Source of the DNA: Nocardia niigatensis NBRC 100131
GTDB lineage: Bacteria; Actinomycetota; Actinomycetes; Mycobacteriales; Mycobacteriaceae
Reading direction: 5' to 3'
DNA: 64,000 bases
Assembly: GCF_000308655.1 (NCBI RefSeq)
Contig: NZ_BAGC01000033.1
Location: 1 to 64,000 of the forward strand
The translations under genes and the position numbers were made by a program. Shown piece by piece: positions 26,101 through 33,994 of the stretch. Position 1 is the first letter of the stretch, and each line of letters opens with the position of its first letter. Below the pieces are notes generated by a model. That model was given only the letters and a program-made list of their open reading frames with translations, was not told where the DNA came from and made no database searches.

Positions 26101-27466
26101 ACTAGCCATCGCCGGGGAGACGCTCCGCGCGGGTACGGTGGCCGATCTCATCACGGGCGCGGAGCACCGGTTCCTGGCTTTCGCCTATCTGGGGACGCGA
26201 TCCTCCGAAACCGCCGCGCGCGCAAGCGTTTTCCTCAACCGGTCGGTGACTGCTGTGCACGCCATGCTCGCCCGGCCCAGCAACGGAGAAATGAGCGTCA
26301 TCGGGAACTTCGCCCCCACCGTCTTCGCCACCGACTGGCTCGGTGACGATCACGTCTCCGACTCGCACACACCGGTGGCCGAACTGGTGCGAAGCCTGCT
26401 TGTCAGGGGCGCGTACGGCAGCGCACGCGAGCTCGCTGATCGGGTCACGGCGCTGTATGCGGCGTCGATTCGTCCCCTCGACGGTCTGGCCCGGGGGCTC
26501 GGCGGCCTTGCGGCGGTATTCGTCGAAACGGGGCACGCCGACGACGCGCGACTGCTGATCGACCGGATCGCCGGTCTCCCAGGACGGTTGGTCGTGCTAC
26601 GTACCATCGTCGAGGAGGTCGGTGTCGATCTGGCCGCACCGATCGTCGCACCGCTGCTCGACGACGGAGGCCGGACGGTGGCGGTCGGCGCTGCGCTCGG
26701 CACGCTCCCGAATCGGGTGAATCGGGCATTGCTCGCCGCGGCGCTCGGCGATGCCCGCGGCGTGGCTCGGCTGTCGGACGACCCGGGACGCCTCGAACTC
26801 GGTGACCAGCGTGTGATGTCGGCGCTCGCGACGGCACGAGCCCGTGCGGGTGCGGTCGGTGAGGCCGTGGCGATCGCAGCGGGCCTCACCGATGATTTCG
26901 CCCGGTCCGTCGCGTACCGGGAGGTTGTGGCCGCGCAGGTGCGCGCGGGACGTGAGCTGAGCGCGCTGGACTACTGTGATCGAATTCCATTGGCCGGTGA
27001 GCGAATCGGCGCGCTCGCGCAGGTCGTTCCGGCGCTGGCGGCGAACATCGGGGCCGAGCGCGCGCGGACGACACTGTCGGCGGCAATTGACCTGCTCGAG
27101 CGGATCCCGCGTGCCGATGTCCGCGACCGCGCGGTCGCGCCGCTGGTCGACGCCGCCCTGGCGATCGGAGCGGTCGGGGATGCGCTCGAACTCGCGCGCA
27201 CAACCGCGACCGGCGTGCGTGTCCGCCTCCTCGCGCGGATCGCGGATGCCCTCGTCCGGACCTACGGCGACCTGCCGCCCGCCGAGCAGGGCTCTGCCCG
27301 CCGCCGCATCCGCCGGGTGCTCGCCGAGGTGTGGAGCCTCGCCGCCTGGTACTCGGTACTGGACACCGTCGCCCGATTCGACCCCGTCCTGCTGGTCGGC
27401 ATCGCCGACGAGGCGATGCGGCTGGACTGGCAGGAGCGCCGGGCAAATCAAATGAACGCTATTTAG
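23144..27466 (+). CDS. Caspase-like protease - STAND NTPase - helical repeat protein
   Basis: A 1440-residue multidomain protein. Residues 1-250 are a C14-type caspase/metacaspase domain: RAVLIGTANY opens it, His87 lies in VYYVGHGA, and Cys136 in ILDCCHSG forms the dyad. From about 265 comes a P-loop NTPase: WQAGPWAGKTALM with Lys307, then a Walker B IVLLVDGLDED near 389-399 and VLVSGRPNPALP. A winged-helix-like segment (LGLITAAHGLTGAELEDL) follows, and about 560-1440 is an all-helical Ala/Arg-rich repeat region (LARMGELDRARSLADGM and similar). This is the effector - switch - sensor layout of STAND immune/cell-death proteins. It is cytosolic and coupled to the EACC1-like gene. Trigger and protease targets are unknown. 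Confidence 0.85.
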   Translation: MTLPDPEATRAVLIGTANYHSDSGFESFPEIAASLADFAEFLRTATGIPERHIEVVLDPSDGPAMAARVTAAAQAATGLLIVYYVGHGAVVDNQLHLTHTGSRADEADVTALAYAILRARIKKEARGPVVVILDCCHSGKAFGRDVLAADGDALSAATDIDGAFVLTATDEKSKFALAKGEGGRTAFTAMMLDILRTGMPTNDRYLTMSVLYRELRDRLPAASLPKPKALERGTAGRVALAVNPLWSGRTESPGLPPAVATAYTAQIRDLAPSDGLLDRDTELAELADFCHGNEPYVWWQAGPWAGKTALMTWFALHPPPKVRVVSFFITSRLAAQDDHNAFTDAVLEQLSALLPDQAAAVASGTVNRDAQRRHLLALAAQRADESGERIVLLVDGLDEDRGNPSIASLLPKRPRPALRVLVSGRPNPALPLDVPASHPLHHCRRREVGRSRAAFDTIQAARLELRGILYSDNDREILGLITAAHGLTGAELEDLTGLPPFRIERILSGVTGRTFRAQFSRFAPGQINLLAHETLQQEAETALGRALLDEYRDRIHAWAANYRNQGWPSGTPPYLLTRYFSMLRAQGDTARMTDLALDTARHDRLLLLTGSDQIARTEIDTVSGVWLAQRDPDLLAVSELAMRRHRLTQRGRDIPVELPAALARMGELDRARSLADGMLQPSRRLRARIGVVCTQLLPGESHRNLALIDSLRESDTPALSDPHLAHLTEALIAAADIEGAERLADEITTPRERVRVLAQLISVWRPVGRRAAVEAAMTEIGRHVQSAGPAHRVEVYQHAVRAYAAIGDLDRANELGAAAGVELRVTALCAIARSLVSQGNSESASGYVRSALSAAQEIVGLVTRSQLLASIAADLVAAGFGDDLRAQVDDVEAGIAGYSRLAAHSAVVHLVECLVTLGEPDRILALGRRFVRGTDALTVSTSALTAFLAADRPADARRLAAEIELRAYQRVDPRERDLALYHVVRALAIAGETLRAGTVADLITGAEHRFLAFAYLGTRSSETAARASVFLNRSVTAVHAMLARPSNGEMSVIGNFAPTVFATDWLGDDHVSDSHTPVAELVRSLLVRGAYGSARELADRVTALYAASIRPLDGLARGLGGLAAVFVETGHADDARLLIDRIAGLPGRLVVLRTIVEEVGVDLAAPIVAPLLDDGGRTVAVGAALGTLPNRVNRALLAAALGDARGVARLSDDPGRLELGDQRVMSALATARARAGAVGEAVAIAAGLTDDFARSVAYREVVAAQVRAGRELSALDYCDRIPLAGERIGALAQVVPALAANIGAERARTTLSAAIDLLERIPRADVRDRAVAPLVDAALAIGAVGDALELARTTATGVRVRLLARIADALVRTYGDLPPAEQGSARRRIRRVLAEVWSLAAWYSVLDTVARFDPVLLVGIADEAMRLDWQERRANQMNAI

Positions 27467-27512
27467 TAATAGGTGTTCACAAACGGGGGTGTGGTGTGGT
27501 TCACTCGGTGGC

Positions 27513-27522
27513 GAACGTGTTC
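27513..27522. promoter_or_regulatory. KstR-like palindrome before CYP125
   Basis: GAACGTGTTC is a perfect palindrome ending one base before the AAAGGAGG ribosome-binding site of the P450 gene. It matches the AAC-NN-GTT core of the KstR cholesterol-catabolism repressor consensus (TnnAACnnGTTnnA), with the right-hand A in place and the left-hand T replaced by G. CYP125 genes are classic KstR targets. Binding is inferred from the match. Confidence 0.55.
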
Positions 27523-27535
27523 CAAAGGAGGTTCC

Positions 27536-28762
27536 GTGTCCGCGCCGTCCATCCCTACCGGTTTCGACTTCACCGATCCCGACCTGCTGGCCCAGCGTCT
27601 GCCCGTCGAGGAATTCGCAGCTCTCCGCAAGCAGGCCAAGCCCTTCTGGGTGCCGCAGGCCAATGGTCTGACCGGCTTCGACGATGGCGGCTACTGGGCC
27701 ATCTCCCAGATGGACGACATCAAGAAGATCTCCACGAGCCCGGAGACCTTCTCCAACGAGGAGAACACCGCGGTCATCCGCTTCTATGGCGACATCACCC
27801 GCGAAGAGATCGAGGTGCAGCGCTATCTGCTGCTGAACATGGACCCGCCGCGGCACACCAAGCTGCGCCGGATCATCTCCAAGGGCTTCACCCCGCGCGC
27901 CGTCGAGTCGCTGCGCAACGCGCTGCGCGAGCGCGCCGAGCGAATCGTGCACGAGGCCAAGAAGAACGGCTCCGGCAACTTCGTCGAGCAGGTCGCCTGT
28001 GAGCTGCCGCTGCAGGCCATCGCCGAGCTCATCGGCATCCCGCAGGAAGACCGCGGCAAGATCTTCGACTGGTCCAACCAGATGATCGGCTACGACGATC
28101 CGGAGTTCAACGGGGACCACAAGGTCGCCACCGCCGAGGTCATGGGCTACTCCTGGAACCTCGCCGAGCAGCGTCGCGCCTGCCCGATGGACGACATCGC
28201 CTCCACCCTGCTGCAGGCCGACATCGACGGCGAGTCGCTGGCGTCGGACGAGTTCGCCTGGTTCGTGATCCTGCTGTCGGTCGCCGGCAACGAGACCACC
28301 CGCAATGCCACCACCCATGGCATGAAGGCGTTCGTGGACAATCCGGACCAGTGGGAGCTCTACAAGGAGCAGCGTCCGCGCACCGCTCCGGACGAGATCG
28401 TCCGCTGGGCCACCCCGGTCATCGCCTTCCAGCGCACCGCCATCGACGACGTCGAGCTCAGCGGCCAGCTGATCAAGAAGGGCCAGCGCGTCGGCATGTT
28501 CTACAGCGCGGCCAACTTCGACGAGAACTACTTCGAAGACCCGTACAAGTTCAACGTGCTGCGCAACCCCAACCCGCACGTCGGCTTCGGCGGCACCGGC
28601 ACCCACTACTGCGTGGGCGCGAATCTGGCTCGCCTGCAGCTGGATCTGATCTTCAACGCGATCGCCGACGTCATGCCGAACCTGCACCAGATCTCCGAGC
28701 CGGTGCGCCTGCGCTCGGGCTGGCTCAACGGCATCAAGAGCTGGGAAGTCGCGTACGAGTGA
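27536..28762 (+). CDS. cyp125: Cytochrome P450 CYP125, steroid C26/C27 monooxygenase
   Basis: A 408-residue soluble P450 that reads closely along mycobacterial CYP125A1: GFDFTDPDLLAQRLPVEEFA, ISKGFTPRAVESL, GSGNFVEQVACELPLQAIAE and RLRSGWLNGIKSWEV. The I-helix AGNETTRN, DEIVRWATP (ExxR) and heme ligand Cys359 in FGGTGTHYCVG are intact. CYP125 oxidises the terminal methyl of the cholesterol side chain (cholest-4-en-3-one) to start side-chain degradation, with ferredoxin/ferredoxin reductase encoded elsewhere. The GTG at 27536 follows AAAGGAGG by 4 bases. Here it stands alone rather than in a cholesterol operon. Confidence 0.93.
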   Translation: MSAPSIPTGFDFTDPDLLAQRLPVEEFAALRKQAKPFWVPQANGLTGFDDGGYWAISQMDDIKKISTSPETFSNEENTAVIRFYGDITREEIEVQRYLLLNMDPPRHTKLRRIISKGFTPRAVESLRNALRERAERIVHEAKKNGSGNFVEQVACELPLQAIAELIGIPQEDRGKIFDWSNQMIGYDDPEFNGDHKVATAEVMGYSWNLAEQRRACPMDDIASTLLQADIDGESLASDEFAWFVILLSVAGNETTRNATTHGMKAFVDNPDQWELYKEQRPRTAPDEIVRWATPVIAFQRTAIDDVELSGQLIKKGQRVGMFYSAANFDENYFEDPYKFNVLRNPNPHVGFGGTGTHYCVGANLARLQLDLIFNAIADVMPNLHQISEPVRLRSGWLNGIKSWEVAYE

Positions 28763-28768
28763 GCGACC

Positions 28769-28808
28769 GGGCCCCGGGGAGGTAATGTGCGTAACCCCAC
28801 AGGGGCCC
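28769..28808. terminator. Weak inverted repeat after CYP125
   Basis: GGGCCCC (28769-28775) and GGGGCCC (28802-28808) can pair across a 26-base loop between the P450 stop and the TetR gene. It has no U-tract. It could be a weak terminator or an operator for the TetR gene. Confidence 0.3.
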
Positions 28809-28833
28809 AATTCGTTCGAAGTATGGAGTCAGC

Positions 28834-29562
28834 ATGAGTGAGCCTCGCCGACGCGGCCGGATGCCGGCGGTCAGCGACGCCGATATCCGGCGCGTCGCGC
28901 GGTCACTGCTGGTCGACCAAGGGCCCGACGCGATCACGCTGCGGGCCATCGCGCGGGAGCTGGGCATCACCGCTCCCGCGCTCTACCGGTACTACGAGTC
29001 CCGCGACGACCTCGTCGCCGCCGTCCGCACCGACGTATGTGCCGATCTGGCACAGGATCTCGAAGCCGCCATCGACGGCCTGCCCGACGACGCCGGCATC
29101 CGCTTCTTCGCCATCTGCCGCGGCTTCCGCCGCTGGGCCCTCACCCACTCCCGCGAATTCACCCTGGTCTTCGCCTCCCCGGTGACCGCCGGAATCACCA
29201 GCGCCATGCAGCAATTCGGCGAACCCGTCGGCCGCATCTTCCTCGGCGCCGCCGGCCGCCTCCTCACCGACTACGCCGTCGTGACCCCACCGCTGGAACT
29301 CATTCCCCCGGAACTCCGCGACGACCTCATCAAGTTCCAGTCCGAGCTCCTCAGCGTCCTCGCCGATTCCGGCCAGAACTTCCCCGCCGAGAAGCTGGAC
29401 CTCGGCGTCAGCTACGTCATGATCCAGTTCTGGGCCCGCCTCTACGGCCACGTCACCCTCGAAGTCTTCGGCAACTACCCCATCCAGGTCAGCCACCCCG
29501 ACGTCCTTTTCGACTCCACTCTCGCCGACATCGGCCGGGGCATCGGACTCGTCGCGAGCTGA
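28834..29562 (+). CDS. TetR/AcrR-family regulator
   Basis: A 242-residue repressor. The N-terminal HTH spans SDADIRRVARSLLVDQGPDA to ITAPALYRYYESRDDLVAAV, the textbook TetR pattern. The C-terminal half (FRRWALTHSREFTLVFASPV and later helices) fits the WHG/TetR_C_33-like group common in actinobacteria. It lies 71 bp after the CYP125 gene in the same direction, so it may be co-transcribed, but it is not KstR by sequence. Confidence 0.88.
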   Translation: MSEPRRRGRMPAVSDADIRRVARSLLVDQGPDAITLRAIARELGITAPALYRYYESRDDLVAAVRTDVCADLAQDLEAAIDGLPDDAGIRFFAICRGFRRWALTHSREFTLVFASPVTAGITSAMQQFGEPVGRIFLGAAGRLLTDYAVVTPPLELIPPELRDDLIKFQSELLSVLADSGQNFPAEKLDLGVSYVMIQFWARLYGHVTLEVFGNYPIQVSHPDVLFDSTLADIGRGIGLVAS

Positions 29563-29571
29563 GCTGCTTCG

Positions 29572-29596
29572 CCGCCATCGGGATCGACCGATGCGG
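29572..29596. terminator. Candidate bidirectional terminator
   Basis: CCGCCATCGG and CCGATGCGG form a stem with one bulged C and a 6-base loop, between the convergent TetR and GNAT genes. No U-run is present, as is common in high-GC actinobacteria. Confidence 0.4.
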
Positions 29597-29602
29597 AAGA
29601 CG

Positions 29603-30112
29603 CTAGTGGCAGGCTGATTTCGAGGTCCGGCGCATGAAGCGCTCGCCGTCGTCGTCGGGGGACGGGCCGACGTCGATGAAGCCGTGGCGGAGGTAGAGGG
29701 TGGTCGCGGGGGCGTTGTCGGTTTTGACCGAGAGGACGACCTCGCGCTGGTCTGCCCAGTCGATGACCGCGCGCACGGCCGCGTCGCCGACACCACGGCC
29801 GCGAGCTTCGGCGGCGACCCAGAGCGAGATCAGTTCCGCTGCGCCGTCGTCTCGGAGGTAGCCGCCGGCCATGCCTACGGGGGCGCCGTCGACGCGGACG
29901 ACGAAATTGAGCGGGACGGTGGTCAGTCGTGCGCGCCAACGGGTTTCGGTGTCGCCGGGGCCGGTCCACTCCGCGAGGGTCGAACCGAAGGCCGACGGCG
30001 ATTCGGTGAGGGCCCGTAGGCGGAGTTCGCGCCAGAGCCGCCAGTCGTCGGGGTGGAGCGGCTGGATTTCGATCATCGGTGTCGGGTCCTGGGAGGAATC
30101 AGCTTCGGGCAT
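29603..30112 (-). CDS. GNAT-family N-acetyltransferase
   Basis: A 169-residue GNAT protein: DWRLWRELRLRALTESPSAFG at the start, then AELISLWVAAEARGRGVGDA with the acetyl-CoA pyrophosphate loop (R-G-R-G-V-G), and LYLRHGFIDVG near the end. The ATG at 30112 overlaps the MMPL stop by 14 bp; an internal ATG at 30076 (MIEIQPLH) is a reasonable alternative. Substrate unknown. Confidence 0.85.
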   Translation of the reverse strand: MPEADSSQDPTPMIEIQPLHPDDWRLWRELRLRALTESPSAFGSTLAEWTGPGDTETRWRARLTTVPLNFVVRVDGAPVGMAGGYLRDDGAAELISLWVAAEARGRGVGDAAVRAVIDWADQREVVLSVKTDNAPATTLYLRHGFIDVGPSPDDDGERFMRRTSKSACH

Positions 30113-32330
30113 CTGCCAATTCGGTCGGGCGGAGGTGGTGGGGCTCGTCGCGGAGGACCGGTTCGCCCAGGCCGATGCGCTGCTGAATGCGCTTCATCCA
30201 GGCGGGGGCCCACCAGACGCGGTCGCCGAGGAGCTTCATGGTGGCGGGAACCAGCAGCATGCGCAGCACGCTGGCGTCGATGACGAGGGCGGCGATCATG
30301 CCGTAGGCGATGTACTGCATGAGAACCAGGTCGGAGAAGGCGAAGGCGCCGGTGACCACCAGCAGGATCAGGGCCGCGGCGGTGATGATGCGGCCGGTCT
30401 GCGCGGTGCCGGAACGGATGGCCTCCTCGGTCGTCGCGCCGCGCGCACGGGCTTCGACCATGCGGGACACCAGGAATACCTCGTAGTCGGTGGAGAGCCC
30501 GTAGATGATCGCGATGATCAGGAACAGGATGTTCGCCTGAATCGGCTGCGGGGTGAAGTTCAACAGGGTCGCGCCGTGGCCCTCGGTGAAGATCCAGGTC
30601 AGGATGCCGAGCGTCGACCCCAGGCCGAGCACGCTCATGAAGGCGGCCTTGAGCGGGAGGACCAGGGACCCGAAGGTGAGGAACATCAGGATCGTGGTGA
30701 ACGCCAGAACCAGCAGGATCATCAGCGGCAGCCGTTTCAGCAGCGCGGCGATCGCGTCGTGCTGCACCGTCGGCACGCCGCCGACCAACACGGTCATATC
30801 GTCGGGCACCGGTAACGCGCGCAGGTAGTCGATGGTCTTGTCGTACTTGGTGGAATCGATCAGATACGCCTGTGTCCGATAGACATTCGGCTGCGTCTGG
30901 GAGCGGGTCGGAATCTCGAAACCGGTCGACAGTCCGGTGGTGACCAGACCGGGAGCGCGACTCGCCTGTTCGATGAAGGGGCCGACCTCGGTGCTGTCAC
31001 CGGCGGTGATGAGCAACTCGATCGGGTCGGGCTTGCGGAGGGGGAAATAGGTGTCGATCTGCTGCTGGGCCACGCGGGTCGTATTGTCCGGCGGCAGATA
31101 CTTCTCGCTGAAGCCGCCGAAGGCGATATTGCGAACCGGCACGATCAGCAGCAGCAATCCGAGAATCAGCACCGCGGTGATCTCGCGCGGATGCCGCATC
31201 ACCCAGCTGGTGGACCGGCCCCAGAAGCCCTCCTCCACCTCGTGGGCGGAATCGGCGCGGCGGAATCGCTTGATGCCCAGGGCATTCACCCACGGCCCGA
31301 GGATCGCCAGCATGGCGGGCAGGATCGTGAGGGCCGTCAGCGCCGCCAGGGTGACGGTGGCGATCGCACCGTACGCGATGGACTTGAGGAAACCCTGCGG
31401 GAACAGCAGCATGCCGCCGAGGCTGGCGACGATCATGGTGGCGGAGAACAGCACCGTGCGGCCCGCGGTCATCACCGCGCGGCGGACCGCGGTGCGGGTG
31501 TCGTATCCGGCGGCCACCTCCTCGCGGAACCGGCTCACGATGAACAGCGCGTAGTCGATGGCCAGGCCCAGGCCGATCATCGAAACGACCGGCGCCACGA
31601 ACGAATTCACATCGGTCACATTGGTGATCGCCCGGACGATGCCGTTCGCGCCCAGAATCGTCAGCACGCCCATCAGCAGCGGCAGCGCTGCGGCGACCAC
31701 GCCGCCGAAGATGAAGAACAACAGCACCGCCACCGCCGGAATGGCCAGCAGCTCCATGCGATGGGTATCGGCCGAGATGGTGTCGGTCAGCGCGGTCGCG
31801 ACCGGCTGCAGGCCACCGACGTAGACCTTGACGCCCGGAACCGAGAAGTCGTCCTTCACGTTCGTGGCGGCATTGTCCTTCAGCGCGATGGAGGCGACCG
31901 CGCGCGTCTTGTCCTTGGTCGCGAACGCCACGGAGGAACCCCGGATCGCGGAGACCTCGGGCCAGTACGTGGCGTACACGCCGGCGATATCGTTCGGGTA
32001 GCGCTGGGTGAGTCCGTTGAGGCTGTCCACGATCGACTGGCTCACGTCCGGATCGTCGACGGTCGTCCCGTCGGGCGCCTGATAGAGCACGATCACGTCG
32101 GCGGCGTGATTCGGCCCGAACGCATTGGCGGCCAGCACCGCGGCCTGCGCCGATTCCGAATTCGGATCGTCCAGACCGCCCGAGCTGAGCCGGCTCTCGA
32201 AGCCCCAGGCGTAGCCGCCGAGGCCCAGCAGGGCGGCGGCCACGATGCCCAGGACGAGAAAACGGTGGTTGGCTACGAGTTTTCCCCATAGCGCGAAGAC
32301 ATCGCGGTCGCGCGGGCCTCTCGTGGTCAT
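30099..32330 (-). CDS. MMPL/RND-superfamily transporter
   Basis: A 743-residue inner-membrane protein with twelve predicted helices in two halves. The paired motifs IDYALFIVSRFREE and TDYEVFLVSRMVEA are the MMPL/RND proton-relay helices of each half; soluble loops of about 150 residues follow TM1 and TM7. It is shorter than the lipid-exporting mycobacterial MmpL proteins and resembles the small actinobacterial MMPL group, so lipid or drug export is possible. It is followed by an overlapping GNAT gene and preceded by an AT-rich region with operator-like repeats. Confidence 0.88.
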   Translation of the reverse strand: MTTRGPRDRDVFALWGKLVANHRFLVLGIVAAALLGLGGYAWGFESRLSSGGLDDPNSESAQAAVLAANAFGPNHAADVIVLYQAPDGTTVDDPDVSQSIVDSLNGLTQRYPNDIAGVYATYWPEVSAIRGSSVAFATKDKTRAVASIALKDNAATNVKDDFSVPGVKVYVGGLQPVATALTDTISADTHRMELLAIPAVAVLLFFIFGGVVAAALPLLMGVLTILGANGIVRAITNVTDVNSFVAPVVSMIGLGLAIDYALFIVSRFREEVAAGYDTRTAVRRAVMTAGRTVLFSATMIVASLGGMLLFPQGFLKSIAYGAIATVTLAALTALTILPAMLAILGPWVNALGIKRFRRADSAHEVEEGFWGRSTSWVMRHPREITAVLILGLLLLIVPVRNIAFGGFSEKYLPPDNTTRVAQQQIDTYFPLRKPDPIELLITAGDSTEVGPFIEQASRAPGLVTTGLSTGFEIPTRSQTQPNVYRTQAYLIDSTKYDKTIDYLRALPVPDDMTVLVGGVPTVQHDAIAALLKRLPLMILLVLAFTTILMFLTFGSLVLPLKAAFMSVLGLGSTLGILTWIFTEGHGATLLNFTPQPIQANILFLIIAIIYGLSTDYEVFLVSRMVEARARGATTEEAIRSGTAQTGRIITAAALILLVVTGAFAFSDLVLMQYIAYGMIAALVIDASVLRMLLVPATMKLLGDRVWWAPAWMKRIQQRIGLGEPVLRDEPHHLRPTELADARS

Positions 32331-32356
32331 ACTGCACGGTAGCAGCCAAGATCACG

Positions 32357-32428
32357 ATAAGTGAAAAGCGTTGTATCCGAATATAATAAGTGAATTCCGG
32401 TACGTGATTTTGCGATAGATAAATCGCA
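32357..32428 (-). promoter_or_regulatory. MMPL promoter region with operator-like repeats
   Basis: ATAAGTGAA occurs twice (32357-32365 and 32386-32394). A palindrome TGCGAT-N6-ATCGCA lies at 32411-32428. The 140 bp gap is unusually AT-rich (TATAATAAG) for this genome. This is the layout expected for a regulated promoter feeding the MMPL gene; the regulator is unknown. Confidence 0.45.
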
Positions 32429-32470
32429 TGATCCGTGGTGAGAAGCCCGCATCGGACCGCTCGGTATTGA

Positions 32471-33925
32471 TCAACCGGAGCTGAGCCGCGGCCGGCGCAG
32501 CGAGCCCATACGCTTCAGGATGCGCGGCCGGCGCAGATCACGGGCCATCCATTCACCGAGTGTCACACCGGCGGCCAGGGCCAGACCGACCGCGAAAGCG
32601 CCGAACAATTGGTTGAGGCCGAGAATCAATTCGTCATTGAGCAACGCGTACAGCCCGCGATAGACGCGCAGACCCGGAAGCAGGGGAGTGATGCCCGCGA
32701 CCGCCACCACCAGCGGGGGCGTCAGCGCGCGCCGCGCCAGCAGACCGCCGGCCAGGCCCACCACCGTGGCCGCCACCCCCGACGACACGATCGGGCCGAA
32801 CCCGAAGTGCTGGACCAGAAGATAGACGACCGTGGCGGCCGCACCGCTGAACGCCGCCGCGGCCACGGCCCGCCGCTCCGCGTAGCAGGCGAGCGCGAAC
32901 GCCGCCGAGGTCACCGCACCCGCGAACAGCTTGATCGGCAGATTGGTCAGATCGCGGGTCGTGGTTATGTCGGCCGTCGGCACTGTCGCCTCGAACACCT
33001 CGGCCACCCGCAGTGTGAACGCGATACCGGCGATGATGCCGCCGGTCATCATGATCACTTCCAGCATGCGCGCCGACGCCGTGATCGGCGCCCCGGTGAT
33101 CGCGTCCTCGACCGCGCCGACCAGCTGTAAACCGGCCAGCAGCACCGTGATTCCCGCGGCGATGATGAGCGAGGGGTCCAGATGCAGGTTTTCGGCGAAT
33201 GTGGAGACCAGGACCGCGGGCGCGGCGGCGATCACCCCACCCGCCATGTGCTGGAAGAAGAACGGCAGCCCGCGCCGGTTCAGGACCCGGTTGGTCCGAT
33301 CGATCATGGTGGTGGCCACGAAGCTCAGCAGGGCGATCAGCAGCCCGCCATTGAGCAACAGCGCCACCGCCGCGGCCATGACCGCCCAGCCGAGCGTCGC
33401 CAGCCAGCGTGGATACGGGTGTGGCGCACCGGTGATCTCGTCCAGTGCCGCGAGGGCCTCCTGCGGCGGCACCAGTTCGCGGCGGATCCGGCGCGTGAGT
33501 CGGTCTGCCGCCGCGAGGCGGGTGAAGTCGAGCGACCGGTAATGCACGACGCGCATGGTGCTGTACGGCGGCAGTCGGGGTCCCCGGTCGGCGGAGATAC
33601 GAATCGAGTTGTAGGTGACGTCGATATCGCACTTGTCCAGGCCGTAGGTGGCGGCGATGAATTCGATCTGCGTCGTGGTGTCCATGACCGCGGTGCCGGA
33701 TGCCAGTACGACCTCGCCCACCCGCTCGGCCAGATCCATCACCTCGGTGACCGTCGCGTCATCGGTGACGTCGATCGGCTGCAGCGGGGCGGGCGCTTCG
33801 ACCACGGTATCGACCGTCGCGCGGCGGTCCGCGACCAGGCGGTCCACCGTCCCGGTCAGCATCCGCCGCCACCGGGTGCGCAGCCGCGGAGGCGCCTCCA
33901 ACTCGGTAGCCACATCGGTGCTCAC
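32471..33925 (-). CDS. Threonine/serine exporter family protein (ThrE)
   Basis: A 484-residue membrane protein. A cytoplasmic N-terminal part (residues 1-160) has VMDLAERVGEVVLASGTAVMDT and a DVTYNSIRIS strand typical of the ThrE (DUF1212) domain. About ten membrane helices follow, the last five forming the smaller ThrE_2-like half (PLVVAVAGITPLLPGLRVYRGLY). Corynebacterium ThrE exports threonine and serine. Single gene upstream of the MMPL gene on the same strand with a 140 bp gap. Confidence 0.87.
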   Translation of the reverse strand: MSTDVATELEAPPRLRTRWRRMLTGTVDRLVADRRATVDTVVEAPAPLQPIDVTDDATVTEVMDLAERVGEVVLASGTAVMDTTTQIEFIAATYGLDKCDIDVTYNSIRISADRGPRLPPYSTMRVVHYRSLDFTRLAAADRLTRRIRRELVPPQEALAALDEITGAPHPYPRWLATLGWAVMAAAVALLLNGGLLIALLSFVATTMIDRTNRVLNRRGLPFFFQHMAGGVIAAAPAVLVSTFAENLHLDPSLIIAAGITVLLAGLQLVGAVEDAITGAPITASARMLEVIMMTGGIIAGIAFTLRVAEVFEATVPTADITTTRDLTNLPIKLFAGAVTSAAFALACYAERRAVAAAAFSGAAATVVYLLVQHFGFGPIVSSGVAATVVGLAGGLLARRALTPPLVVAVAGITPLLPGLRVYRGLYALLNDELILGLNQLFGAFAVGLALAAGVTLGEWMARDLRRPRILKRMGSLRRPRLSSG

Positions 33926-33994
33926 ATACAGAAACGTACACGGGTGCGGGAGATCACCTGGTTGAGCGGAACGGGGGCAGTAGTGTTTTCGAGT

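Noticed and set aside
26597..28810. 737-codon minus-strand frame across the caspase/STAND end and CYP125
   Set aside because: Antisense to two well-supported genes and low-complexity in composition.
33182..33994. Upstream extension of the acyl-CoA oxidase frame
   Set aside because: Antisense to the ThrE gene; family similarity starts at the ATG at 33995.
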